From assembly GCF_949628215.1 (NCBI RefSeq), contig NC_134277.1, positions 52,958,918 to 53,022,917 of the forward strand: 64,000 nucleotides of DNA, read 5' to 3'. Below the pieces are notes generated by a model, which was given only the letters and a program-made list of their open reading frames with translations, did no database searches and had not been told where the DNA came from. A program made the position numbers and the translations under genes. The DNA comes from Phalacrocorax aristotelis (taxonomy: Eukaryota; Chordata; Aves; Suliformes; Phalacrocoracidae). Below are positions 48,886-60,240 of this stretch, in pieces (the stretch's first letter is position 1; every line of letters starts with the position of its first letter).

Positions 48886-51800
48886 TTAATTCTTATGCGA
48901 AGCAAATCTCCCTTTGGGCCTGGTTCGATAGACACCAAAGTGTCTAACTGACTTAATCAACATGAAAAATTTCCATTTAATTGCTGGGAGAATGCTCCTT
49001 GAGTAGGGTTACCTGCATGATTGTGTATGTGATTAAGAATTCTTCTTTCTATTTGGCAGAGCTGAACCAAAAATAGCTATTTTTTTTCCCGCCTCTGTAG
49101 TCTTTGACAAACATGAGAAACTCACATCTTCAGTGGAGACTGTCTTCCTGTATGACAGAGGAAATGCAAACAGCAAGAGTATTTTTATCCTCAGACCAAC
49201 TTTTTGGATTTTGAGCACTTGGACTGTTTGACCATAAGCCTCTTTCTCTGCACTGACTCTACTGGAGGCGAGAAGACCTCGTTGTGATAACGAAAATGAG
49301 ACCCATGGGAGCAACATCTGAGTCAGAAGGAGAGGAGCCTCTTTGCACCCCCACCCTGAGACGAATCATTAGGCAGGTTGCTGAGCCTGTGCTTGGGGTG
49401 AATAACTCTATTTCAGTGTCAAAGCGGTGCCCTGAGGTGCGGCAAGGCTGAGTGCTGCAGCCAGCAGCAAGCTCTTTCCTTGTCTGCTGGGGAAGGTGTG
49501 GGGCTGCGTCGTAAGCTGGTTTCTCCTGTTGCAAGAGGGTCGGCTTGTTGCATTGATGTTTTTACCAGGCCAGCTTTTACACTGAAATAAAATCTCTCCT
49601 TGCAGCAATGGAGCCAACATTTTGGCACCCGAGCATGCTGTAGCTGAGAGCAGAGACATTGTGGAGGTTGATTTCTGCTTGCAGCTGTCGCAGACCCACC
49701 ATGACACATTAAGCATGAGCTGCGGTGCGGGGGGAGGCGGGCACCGTCCCACTCCCACCAGCAGCAGCTTGCAAGCTTCGTTGCAGCAGTGCATGTCACC
49801 CTCTGGTCCCACGGGGGTTGAGGGGGTGCTGGCAGCAGGAGGCAGACTTCTAGAAAGCTGGACCAAGCTGGAGCCCTCAGTTCCCATGATGCTTGGCGGA
49901 AATGCCCAGCAAGTGGGGCAGGTGGAAGATGCAGTTGCTGGGTGGGGGGGGGCATGAAGGTTGCTGGGAACCAGGAGAGAATGATTCTGTCCTCTCTGCA
50001 AAGTGTGCTGAAGGTGCAGGTGGCTGGGTTACGCAGCACAGGCAAAATGAGCATCATTTCTCTCTGCTGCAGTGGTGACACTGTCAGTTCACTGGCATGA
50101 TGGGTTACTGAGCCTCAGGGACATGACATTCCAGATCCCTTCAGTTTTCACCTGTGTCTGAGCTCACGCCTGTGCTCACAATGGGAGCTTTTCCCCCTCT
50201 TTGCACCCAGGCTTGCAATTTTGCAGTCCAATCAGGCTGTATGTACTACTCATCAAGCCGCGTTGACGTCTGCTCCATCACTGTTGCCCACTTGCCCCTG
50301 TGCTCAGGTCTTCTTCAGCCTGTGTTTTGGGGACTGCCTGCTCTCCCAGCTCCCCTGCCTGCTGAAGCATTTTCCTCTGCTAACATTGCTAACTTTGGTG
50401 TCTCCAGAGTTTCCTTCACTCCTCCTTATCTTCACCCCTCAAAGACTCCTGGACCCGTGTCTGCTAAACGCTGGCACATCCTCATTTGTAGGTTGCTCAA
50501 GCTCCTGGTGCAAAAGAATGAGGGGTAAAACAACAAAAGCTGTCTCCTTTAGCAAATACCAAAGGACTAGCTCCTTCCCATCTTTCTGGACTTCTAGACA
50601 GCAAGATTGTTAGATGAAGGCCTGACCTTGTAAAAGAAGAAAAGAAGGCACAGAAAGAATATGTGGGTTTGTGGTTAAGGCATCATTTTGGTAATTTAGT
50701 TTTTCTGAGCCTCCATCTTCATGAACAAAACAGACATAGAAGGCAGAGGAAGGGTAGTTTTGGTTGTCTGTAGTTTGCTCATGTGTGTTAATAATATGGC
50801 CTTGTAAGATCCAAGTTATGCAATGCCTTTCAGGTGTGATTCCAGCATGTTTCAAGGATCTGCACCACCATCTCAGTGCTAAGCAATGGAGTAGGTCCAG
50901 TGTGGCTATGCCCACACTACCGTTGCAAATAAGCCAGGGTCTGTTTTCGGTCTCTCGGCCAGTGCAGGGCATGGCTTGCACCCAAACAGCCGAAGTCTCT
51001 TGCACCCCTCAGCTGCTCCCTGCCTCGACTGAATGTCCTCATCCAAATGTGCTCTGGGGGCTGGTCTCTAGCACAAGCAGAAGCATTGCCTGGGGCATGG
51101 CACAGGATAAGGCAGTGCTAACGCACCTGCTAGTGGTTAAACTGGGACCAGATGGCCCTGAGCTGTTCTTCAAGCCCAAGTCCAGAGCATGCTTACCCTC
51201 CAGCTTAGATGTCCCCTTTGGTTTTAGTTTGGGTCTTTATTATTTTAATTTTTATTTTTCTTTATGAGCTATTGTGTTTTGATTAACTGTTAATTCCTTG
51301 GGCTAGCCTGTGGCTATTTTGGTGGGGGGAAGGAGGGGGTTTAGAAGGAAGAAGGAATTACCTACCTCAGGGTTTTTTCTGGGTTGTATCTGTCTCCATT
51401 TATTCTCCTATTCTTTCAGGCTGTCTCGAGGTAATGGCTGTTAGCACGGTTTATAAATCATTCTACAGAGGTCTTTGAGTAAGCATTTTATTTAATAAGT
51501 ATGGAGAAGTGGGCTTTTATTCCTGCAAAAGAGGTGGCTAAGTTCACTGTTATTTCCATTAGATTACTGTATTTGGGGTAGAAGAAGTAATAGAAGACTC
51601 AAAGATATTGGTCTTACAGCAAGTTCCAACTGTATTACCTCCTCTTTGACTTGCTACTTGATCCATAGGAGCATTGAAGTTATTTATGTTGAAAAACAGC
51701 ACTTCGATTTAATAGGACGTAGGCCAGGTACTCGGAAGGAATTTAAAAGCTCACTTTGAAGAGTTGTGCCAGTCTGAAAACCTGAACATTAATGCTCTTG

Positions 51801-52889
51801 AGCTCTGGAAAAAAAGGTGGATCTGTACCCACGTCCAAATGCTGCAGCTCACCTCCATTTCTAGACTGTGTCACAGCAAGTCCTGAGAGCTGAGAGTTCT
51901 TGCAGCAGAGAGTAAACACAGTTCTGCTACAGGGATTTCAGTGAGAAATCTTTATTCAGGCTGCTGGAAACTGGCATCCTGGCTCCTTGTCTCCTGGCTG
52001 CCTGGGATACCCGCCCCTGTTACATGGGCTCTGAGCCCAGGCAGGGACCTCACTCTGGCTGCCAGGTCTGACTACGTTGGTCAGACTTTGCATCAACAAA
52101 TGTGACTTTATAAAACAGTGAAATCACTGCAGAAACAGAGAGCACAATGCTGGCCTACAGCAATTTGAAATCAGCTTGAAATGAACCACTTAAGGTCATA
52201 TGTGGATTTTGAATGATTGTTATGTGGGGATCACATTGAACCTACTTCATCCCAAAAACATCAGAAAAAGGACATTTTGGCTTTAGCAAATGCATAGCTG
52301 GGCAGCAGCCCCGTGAGTGCCAAGCACTGCTGGGCTTCAGAGGAAAGTCTGTGAAGAAATGATGTCATGGATGCTTTGTGGTGGCCAGCACATACGTCTG
52401 CTTTGTGATGACATGTTTTCTGCAGGAAGTCACACCCATCTGTTTTTGAGTTTTGGTAGCTCTCTGTGTGGCTTGTGTGGAGAGGTATGAAGTCCTATCA
52501 AGTACAGACCTGTGCCTTTTTTCCTGTGAGGAATAACGAGAGCGCAGGTAGCCGAGCAGGCAGTTGTTGTAACAGTGGTTGTCCCCCAGGCGCCTTGCTT
52601 TTCATCCTTGGAATACTGGAAATTAATTTTTTCGGGGGCAACATCCAGTGTTGTAAAAGTCAGGCTGTTCTGTGTGCTCCTCTGGCATTGGCATCCTCTC
52701 TGTGATAACTTACATGTTCTGAATAGAGACAGAAATTCACAGATATATATTCCCCTTGAACACTCATCTGCCATGGAGCATCTCAAGAAATGAAATGCCC
52801 AACCATGCCTGAAATACGTCTGTGGCGCAGGGTGCTTCATCACACTTCGCAGACAACCGCATTCAGTCTTTTTGTTTGTTTATTTGCAG

Positions 52890-52985
52890 GATGCGTGCTT
52901 GTGGTGTCTGTAATTGAACAGCTTGCACAGTGGCACAACAGTACAGTAAAGGCAGCCATGGAGAGACTGTGCGACTATATACCTG
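52890..52985 (+). CDS. AOAH: AOAH coding exon 2: saposin-type domain, first helices (residues 52-83)
   Basis: The 96-base exon encodes (G)CVLVVSVIEQLAQWHNST, then VKAAMERLCDYIP, almost identical to human AOAH as I know it (GCVLVVSVIEQLAQVHNSTV). It holds Cys53 and Cys79 of the saposin fold and a likely N-glycosylation site, Asn68-Ser-Thr. The exon begins with the two bases that complete a split Gly codon and ends with one base (G) of a Glu codon at 'CCTG|gtaagt'. Both splice sites are strong. The small subunit mediates targeting and lipid presentation and stays disulfide-linked to the catalytic large subunit. Confidence 0.96.
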
Positions 52986-55900
52986 GTAAGTACCAAATAA
53001 TGTGCCATATGTTTTGATGGTACTGCTGTATTTCTGTTAATTAAAAATTCACATGTGGAGTTTGAAAAAGCTTTATCCACTTCTCATGCAGCATCTCAAA
53101 TGAATGTAGCTGAAAAGTAGCAAGGTGCTATCTGCAGGGAAGTCAGCGGCATGGCTTACTTGGCTTCAGAGCTGGGATTTTGTCCCAAAGTTAGAGTGAA
53201 TGGGGTTTTATGAAGCCCACATGTGTGTGAGCACCAACACATGCAGATGCCTTCCCTCCCTTTTTCTCCACTTTGTCTCTTTGATAGCAGCTTAAAAATA
53301 GATTGACTGTATGCCCAACCACTCCTTTTTCTTGTTGATAAGGGTCTTTATAGCAACTGTGGAGATTAAAATGTTTTCAGAAGGTATAGGAAGCTGCTAT
53401 TGTAAAATCTCAAAAATGGGCTGAGGTTGACAGGTGTAAGATGTGAACATTTGGCCTGCACAGAAAAGCTATTAAAATGTAACTGATGATACAGATTTCA
53501 AAAGCAATAGCTGTTCCATATGAATATATGTAGACTCCCCTCTTTCTGCCCCTTATTTTATTTGCCTGAAGGACCTTACCTGTCCTAATGCACATTCCTA
53601 CATAGAGGAGAATTTGACTGATAGAATAGCTTTGTGCCTCACAGACCAATCCTATAACTATTTAAATAACTAGATTTCACATTCATGATATCTTTTTAAC
53701 ATTACAAATGTAAAAATATGGCTTAGGATTCTTCATTAAGAAGTCATTTATATAGGACTTCAAGAATTGTATCTCTGAGAAACCATCTTGCTCTGTAGTC
53801 CCTAGTTTCACAGAAGATGCATGTAGAATATTAATTCCCCCCTTTCCAAGAGAGGATTTCCTGATGCAGGATGGGGCGGGGAGGTAATTGCTGGGATTCA
53901 TTCATTGACAGAATGACGCTTATCTGATTTCTATTCCTTAAGTCCTATCCTTAGTGTTTTAAATTACAGGCACATAACCATGAAGTTACAATTAATAGTG
54001 CTGATCCTGCCGTTAAAATACAATTTTCTTTAAAATATTACATGCTAGCTCTATGTTCATGATTCACTCAGTGGACCTTGTTCCACTGACATGTCAAGAT
54101 ATTTCTTTTCAGCTGCAATTCTTTACACACATAAAATCCTATTATCCCTTTAGTCAAATCTGTACAATCCAGTTACCTTCTATGAGATGCATGGATACAC
54201 CCAATAGAAAAAAACTGACCCTGAACTTGAAAGGAGTGAAAAATCCTATGGATTGTGTGGAAGCTACAGTGTAACCCGATTTATTCCCTCCCAGGAGGTG
54301 AATGCTGCAGCCCAGCAGGAATCAACAGCTTCCTCTTGCTGCTTGAAACAATAGAAAAGCTCTGGCTGCTCATGAGGAGAAAACCTACTAAAGCAGGCCA
54401 TGCCATTTCACCTGGAGGAACAACTTCATTATTATACGGATGCCTACAATTGATTGCAAGAATAACAGCAACAAATTAATGGCAATGGGGCTTTTCCTAG
54501 GGCCAAAAAGGGAATAAGAACTCGTGGTTTTTTAAGGGCCTCCTATAATTTCCATTACAATTAAGCTGGGGTTAGATCAAGCCTTCAGTGAAGTTATACA
54601 ATGTTCAAGAACAAAAAATGTCTAGAGAAAAAGAGAGAAAAGTTCAGTACCCGTCAATCCCCCTCGATCCCATAGGCTGTGTAGGAAACATCATTGCATT
54701 CTTATTTATATGGAAATATTTGCAATGTGTGTGATTCGAGTGACATGGCCAATAAACCTATGACAGTAAGAACAGTAACGCCATGAGCAAAGGAGCATCT
54801 TCAGTAGATAGAAAAGCCAAGTCTGGGGGAATGGGCAGCATTTACAGCGTAAGAGATGTTGTTAGCAAGAATGTATGTTTACCTGGATACTGGCTGTCTG
54901 CCTGATGAAACAGAGCTGTCTGATACTCGAAATGTGCTTTGAGACCGTCTGCCTCCGGCGTTGCCTCTGAGTCATGTTCTGCTTCTGTGTTGGCCACTGC
55001 TGTGTAAACACCTTATAGCTCAAGTGGAAAAGGCAACATGATTAATACCATCTTTCTTGTAAATATTTATCCTCTGGGATTAAGCCAGAATTTGTGTTTC
55101 TAGGACTATGAAGCTATAGAGGAAAACCTTACGGATTTTTATCACGTAAGAACAGGGCAGTTTAGGGGATCTCTTTTACCTGGAGCATGGCAAAACCAAG
55201 TATATTCTAAATGTTCTCTAAATTTTCCAGCATATAGTTTGGTTTAACCTCTTCTCTAGCCCCTGAACACTCAAAGTTATTAATAATTTTCTCCCTCTCT
55301 CTCTTCCTCTCCTTTCTGACCTACTCAGCTTCTCCTAAGAGAGCTTTCTCTCTGCAATATCCTCTCCTTGTGTGTGTTAGCTGAGCTGGAGGTTTGTGAA
55401 CGCAGGTTGGCTTGGAGGGCAAGTCCTGTAAACACTGCCCGTGGCTTGGGTCTGTTTTGCTGGAAGCCAAAGCCTGAACAGCATCTGTATCTTCCAAGAG
55501 GACTCTATGTGCTCAATGATAATTTTACATTATTGCTGCTCTTTTTATCACCCATCATTTGTTATGCCACGGGGTAATTACATGTCAAGCTTCCTGTATG
55601 CATAAGGAAACCAGCGACTAGAAATAAGTGTGACCAGCAGACCCCCTAACATCAGCTCCCCAGAGCTGATGGCCAGCCAACCTCTCCCCTCCCCTCAGCC
55701 ACCAATATAGGTTTCAGCAGTCAGGTGGCTCTTCCAGGGCCAGAAAAGTTACAGAAACCAGCTGATTTGGGAAACTCATAAGGAGACCATCACCTGCAAT
55801 GCACCAGGGAGGAGTTGGGGAAGCCAGCCACCTTCTTCTGCAGGCTACTATAGGAAGCCATGTGCCTCACGGGCAAGCCTCATTGGAGGGTGTTTTAATC

Positions 55901-57498
55901 AAAGATGATACCAAATGCAGGGTTATTGATGTCTGCGATGTCTTTCCTTTTAGGTGAACAAGAATAAAATCTAATTCTAGCCAGGAGACCAATTTTTAAC
56001 TTGCAGATTGCTTCTAAAGAGCCAATAGAGAGGAGTTATGTGGCAAAGGAGGCAAAGAAATGAAGCTAATAACTTGATTGAAATAAAACACCTGGCATGG
56101 GATAAGAAAAATCAGCTATCATAGTTACAGAAGCTGCCTGCAATACCGCATGAGTAGGAGGATGTTGGGGAAATAATCTTTTCATTCCCTGCTGTGCCTT
56201 TCTGGTCCAAGCCCTCCTTTCTTGGGCTCAGGTTGCCAGCCGGGGTGTCTGCAGTCCTGGCAGGACAGCAGCTGTGGGAGCGAGAGCACACCCATGCCCG
56301 TTCAGGGAGTCAGTTCCACCAGGTTTCATACCCTCCCTGTAGCAAAACTACCTGCCTTGTATGCAGCAGACCCCTGGCACTGGGTATGTCCAGCCTGACA
56401 CTGGTTAAAATTGAATATTCAGCCCAAAGTTGGAGGGAAGCAGCCACTTTGGGGGTTTCTACGGCTTTTCTTTGGGAAAGGTGAGGATACTTCATGTTTT
56501 CTTCCCCAAGTCCAGACAGTTATCAGTCTGGGTAATGGAGGTTCAAGAGCAAACAACATCTCTTAGGAATTTCAGGAGCTGCAAGTTTGTCATTGCTGCG
56601 CTTGTATGAACCTGCCTCTTCATGACTTTTCACATCCCCACCCCTGCCAAAACAAGGCCTGACACCTCCTTTGCAGGATACATGCATGATTAACCAGCTC
56701 TTGTCTGTTCAGGCCAAGAAACAGTCAATTTTCCATCATGGGAAGTATCAGACCGGTGCTACCATCATACTCTACCTGTATTCAAACCCCCAATCTCTCC
56801 CGCAAGTGTCTTTCCTTGGGTGCAGGGACCACTTTTTTTTGCAACAGTACCTTAAAGAAATCTCTGATGAGCTGTCTTCTGGAGGGCAGAGAGGGCATGC
56901 TTCACCCAGATTAAAGAAACCTCCCTGAACCAGCATCCTGAAAAGGCCAACAGCTGCAGACTGTGAGAGGAAGCCAAACAAAAAGTGTCAAATATTTGTC
57001 TGAATGCAACTACTCCTGCGCAACTCCTGCTCTACACAACATATTCTATACTCTCTTAACACGCACAAACCCCCAGAACCTCTGAGGCAGCTCTAGTAGT
57101 AACATCAAGCCCTACATTACTTTCTGCACTTTGATTTATGTGTTTGTCTTTCTTCTTCTTGCAAACCTACCGAGCTGTTTGTTTAAACTGCTTAGAAGAT
57201 GCTGCAGCATATATGATTTCTTTTGACTTTTCCATGATGTCATACTTGCAACGTTTAACAAATGCTAGTTATCCTTTTTAGTGTTTGTTATGTGGCTTGC
57301 CTAAAGCCAGAGAAAGCTTTAGGCAAGGTAAGAATTCCAGGTTTTCCCATTCTCTGGTGCTATACTGAGGTCATAGATTCACACACCTTTCCCTAAGATA
57401 AATCGGCATTCACCTTAATGAACCAACACCTGCTGTATTTTGACTGTTATAAAACCAGCTTCACTGTGTTCAATTACTTTAAAAATTATGTTTTCTAG
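52986..57498 (+). other. AOAH: AOAH intron (4.5 kb)
   Basis: The intron runs from GTAAGT at 52986 to 'tatgttttctag' ending at 57498. I recognise no exon, RNA or transposon in it. The sequence is AT-rich with chance frames; a T/C-rich patch (about 55290-55360) precedes one of them but gives no AOAH-like protein. Confidence 0.75.
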
Positions 57499-57559
57499 AA
57501 AAACTGCAAGGTTTCTGTTACATACTTGCTGAACTTTATGGGCCACACATAGCTGAACT
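57499..57559 (+). CDS. AOAH: AOAH coding exon 3: saposin-type domain, middle (residues 84-104)
   Basis: This 61-base exon is too short for any open-frame scan. It is recognised because it fills the gap between the neighbouring exons in phase: (E)KLQGFCYILAELYGPHIAE(L), corresponding to human EKLFLKTTCYLVIDKFGSDI. It supplies Cys90, which in saposin folds pairs with the cysteine at 79. It starts by completing a Glu codon and ends with CT, two bases of a Leu codon, at 'AACT|gtaagt'. It diverges from human more than its flanking exons do. The acceptor is 'tatgttttctag'. Confidence 0.92.
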
Positions 57560-58652
57560 GTAAGTATTGCTGTGTCATCTCAGGTCTTGGCTTAGTTTGT
57601 TCTTGACATGTACAGATGTGCTGCCAGGTTGAAGTGCAGGGGTTTCATTCTTAAAATCACATTATTATTAAAGGAGAGATGCTTGAGCATGATTCTGGCT
57701 TGGCATAGCTATTCCTGAGTGAATAAATACAGGCTGCCACTGGTAACCATTATCATACTCCTTTTGAATCTCAGATCAGGCCTACCTGATGTAATTACCT
57801 TTTGAAATTCAGCTCGCTTGGCTCACGGAGGAATTTGAATAACCTGTGTGTGCGAGACAGGTCCTACAGACTCACACTACTGTAATACTTGGCTCTTGCT
57901 TTCCCTTCTACCTTTAATCAAGCTTTCTAATTGTCAGCCCCTACACGGTCTCAGCCCCAGCCTTGATACACACTCTTGGGGAAGCCTACTAAGTAGTGTA
58001 AGTGATTAAAAAAATAAAATGTAGGTCATTTTATCCTCTTTGAAAGTTCTTAGTTTAATTAACAGAGGTTTTGCTAGACCTTCTTCCTCCCCAGGGTTTT
58101 TATTTTTATTTTTAAAACTAGCCAAGGGACTGCAAAGTGCTTACAGGACTAAGAAGTCCTATAATCAAACATTTTAATTTAATTCCTGATTAGCCAAGAG
58201 GTGTGTCCCAAAAAGAAAGAAACAATCTTAGCACTTGTGCTTGGTGATTAAAGGTTAAGGATCTTTGAAGGATTTCTAGTTATTTTCTTGAGTTAATGAT
58301 CGAACATTCATATGTGCCAAATTGCATATGCATTTACTTTAACCTTTAAGTCTTTGTCAGACTTATGATTGATTAAAAAACAGAACAGTCATAATGTATT
58401 TGATCCAGGTGCTGCATATAAAGCATGGTGCTTTTTCATCCTCCTGGGATCCAATTTTAAATGCTGAATAGGATGCAGTGGCAGGAAATCATTAGGACCC
58501 AACACCGCACTGAGCAGTGATTACCGGCCACAGTGAAGCGAGCTGTGGTTATTGTTTGGTGTTGGGGAGATTTAACTTCCCATGGAAATAGCTTCTACTT
58601 TCAAGCACCCAGAAAAACATAATAGTCTTTGGTTTTGCACCATTTCCTTCAG
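57560..58652 (+). other. AOAH: AOAH intron (1.1 kb)
   Basis: The intron runs from GTAAGT at 57560 to 'accatttccttcag' ending at 58652. Its 3' half (58140-58560) is AT-rich and conserved-looking, listed separately. No repeat is recognised. Confidence 0.8.
58140..58560. promoter_or_regulatory. Candidate conserved non-coding element in AOAH intron 3
   Basis: Just before an exon lies a non-repetitive stretch with many factor-like words: GTTAATGATCG, TTGCATATGCAT, TGATTGATTAA, CAGGTGCTGCAT, CTGTGGTTATTG (RUNX-like). There is no open frame. The texture suggests constraint; inference only. Confidence 0.25.
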
Positions 58653-58752
58653 CATAGACAGGGAAATGAATGCTGATGTGGTCTGCCATTCCTTGAAGCT
58701 GTGTAAACAGGATCCAGGACGACCGCTTTGTCATCTCTACCCTCCTCCTAAG
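58653..58752 (+). CDS. AOAH: AOAH coding exon 4: end of saposin domain and subunit linker (residues 104-137)
   Basis: The 100-base exon completes a Leu codon with its first base and then encodes IDREMNADVVCHSLKLCKQD followed by PGRPLCHLYPPPK, matching human ADMNADVVCHTLEFCKQN...PLCHLYPLPK. It brings Cys115 and Cys121, the partners closing the saposin domain, and Cys130, which in AOAH forms the disulfide to the large subunit. It ends in phase 0 at AAG before GTGAGT. The acceptor is 'tccttcag' at 58652, so the longer frame from 58582 is intron read-through on its 5' side. The GDSL-like catalytic domain is not in the window. Confidence 0.96.
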
Positions 58753-60169
58753 GTGAGTTGGTTTGCCACTTTTTTCAAAACTACAGGTTGTGGAAGGTCT
58801 TTTGAGCTGGAGCTGAACAGTACAGATGCTTCCAGTGCACGTGCATTGCCTGGGAAATAAAGTTCGACACTTTGAGCGTGGACACTTTTAAAAATGTCTG
58901 TTTGAATGGAAGGTACATAACGCACTTTAGCTCTGTGGAGCAACAAAAACGTGGTTGTCGGAGAATGGGAATTACAGGGCCAAATCCTTTTATACCAGTC
59001 TGGGTCAGAGCAGAAGGGTAGGGAAAATAAAATCTCACTTTCTCCAGACTTTATTGTTAAGCATTACAATAACCCCCAAACAAGATACTCAGCTGAGGTT
59101 CATCTATACCACCACATTACCATGGCATGACAAGCTATCCCCACATTGCTTGATCTGCTGTGGCAGCCTGCGTAGGCACTAGTTACCCACTGCAGATGCT
59201 GGGCTGTTTGACTTGGATTAGTCTGCAGTGCAAGAGGTTTAAGCTAATGTGCATAATCTTTTGCTGCAGGCTGGAAACATATTTAGTTACCACCGTTTTT
59301 TTGATGTACAGTTACTTGCTATGCCACAGTAACTTGACTGCATGTCCTAGACCTTTGCTGCTCAGACACATACGTATCTGCATAGGTGTCTAAACAGATA
59401 CAGTTTGTTTTGGGAATGTTTTGGTTGTGGGTTTGGTGTGTTTTTTTTATTCCAGTCATCACGCAGCCCCGGTCACACTAAAACCTGTGAGCGATGGTGG
59501 TTGTCTGGCAGTGTTGAAAAGCAAGTGATTCACTTAGGCAGCTATTTTTGTAAATCTTTTTCCCTGCATCTGGGTGGATAAAGACGTGTTTGATTTCTAA
59601 AGGCTTGCATGTTTTACACCGGACCTCATTCAACAGCCACTGAAATCAGTCAGAGTGTTTTTACAGGCTTCAGTGAGCTGTGGTTCATCTCCAAGATGGA
59701 TTTAGGTATGCCAATATTAAGACCTGGAGAAACACTTGCCTTCCAAGAATGGCAGTAACATTTGTTTTATAGCAGGTGTGTGTCCCATATGCCTACTATG
59801 CTCCATGCTATGCCAACATCAGATATATGGATGTGCAACCAGCCAGGGGTGAAAGACAACAAGTGCAGGCAGCAGAGAGGGCCCATACTAACTTGACTCA
59901 ACCAGAATGTTGCCCAAAATTTATCAAACGGGTTCCTTCAGAAATCCTGCATCTGAACTGGTGAAACAGTTCATGGGTCCTTCCACCCTTTCCCAAGGTA
60001 CATCACAGCTACCCTACTGCAAGCTCCTCCTTAATAACTGCCAGGTCTTTACTCACCCCACAAACATTCGTGAGTCTCCAGCACCTTCTGCCCTGGTAGT
60101 CGCATGTTTCCCCCAACCCCCTCACCCCCGCGCTTGTAACAGCAACAGGGACCCTGCCAGGGACTGTGG

Positions 60170-60240
60170 AGGTTTTTTGGGTTTTTTTGTTTGTTTGTTT
60201 GGGTTTTTTTTTGTGTATGGTTTTTTTTGGTTTTTTAAAT
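60170..60240 (+). repeat. T/G-rich simple tract
   Basis: Runs of T broken by G and GTTT units (tttttttgtttgtttgtttg and similar). It is simple sequence in an AOAH intron. A complementary A/C-rich tract lies at 63536-63604. Confidence 0.8.

Larger units (their letters stand above)
39042..52889 (+). other. AOAH: AOAH intron 1 of the coding region (13.8 kb)
   Basis: The intron extends from GTATGT at 39042 to 'ttgtttgtttatttgcag' ending at 52889. It contains the CR1/L3-type pieces at 41650-41830 and 42500-43810, a 22-base palindrome (44901-44922), a SINE-like relic (48800-48885) and a conserved-looking stretch (47500-47960). Open frames of 181, 197 and 220 codons on the minus strand (39389-39934, 49408-50001, 49419-50081) carry no recognised domain. 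Confidence 0.75.

Noticed and set aside
49408..50081. Two overlapping minus-strand frames of 197 and 220 codons, the longest in the window
   Set aside because: They overlap in different frames in a GC-richer patch with Cys/Pro/Ser-heavy, domain-free translations and a G9 run; AOAH intron with no splice or promoter support. Treated as composition effects.
50764..51267. 167-codon plus-strand frame in AOAH intron 1
   Set aside because: No recognisable family, no phase-compatible link to the AOAH exons, and overlapped by an equally good minus-strand frame at 50610-51005.
59625..59700. Words resembling a common amniote repeat built on 'ccattgaagtcaatgg'
   Set aside because: The likeness is partial and no border can be set; kept only as a note in the intron entry.
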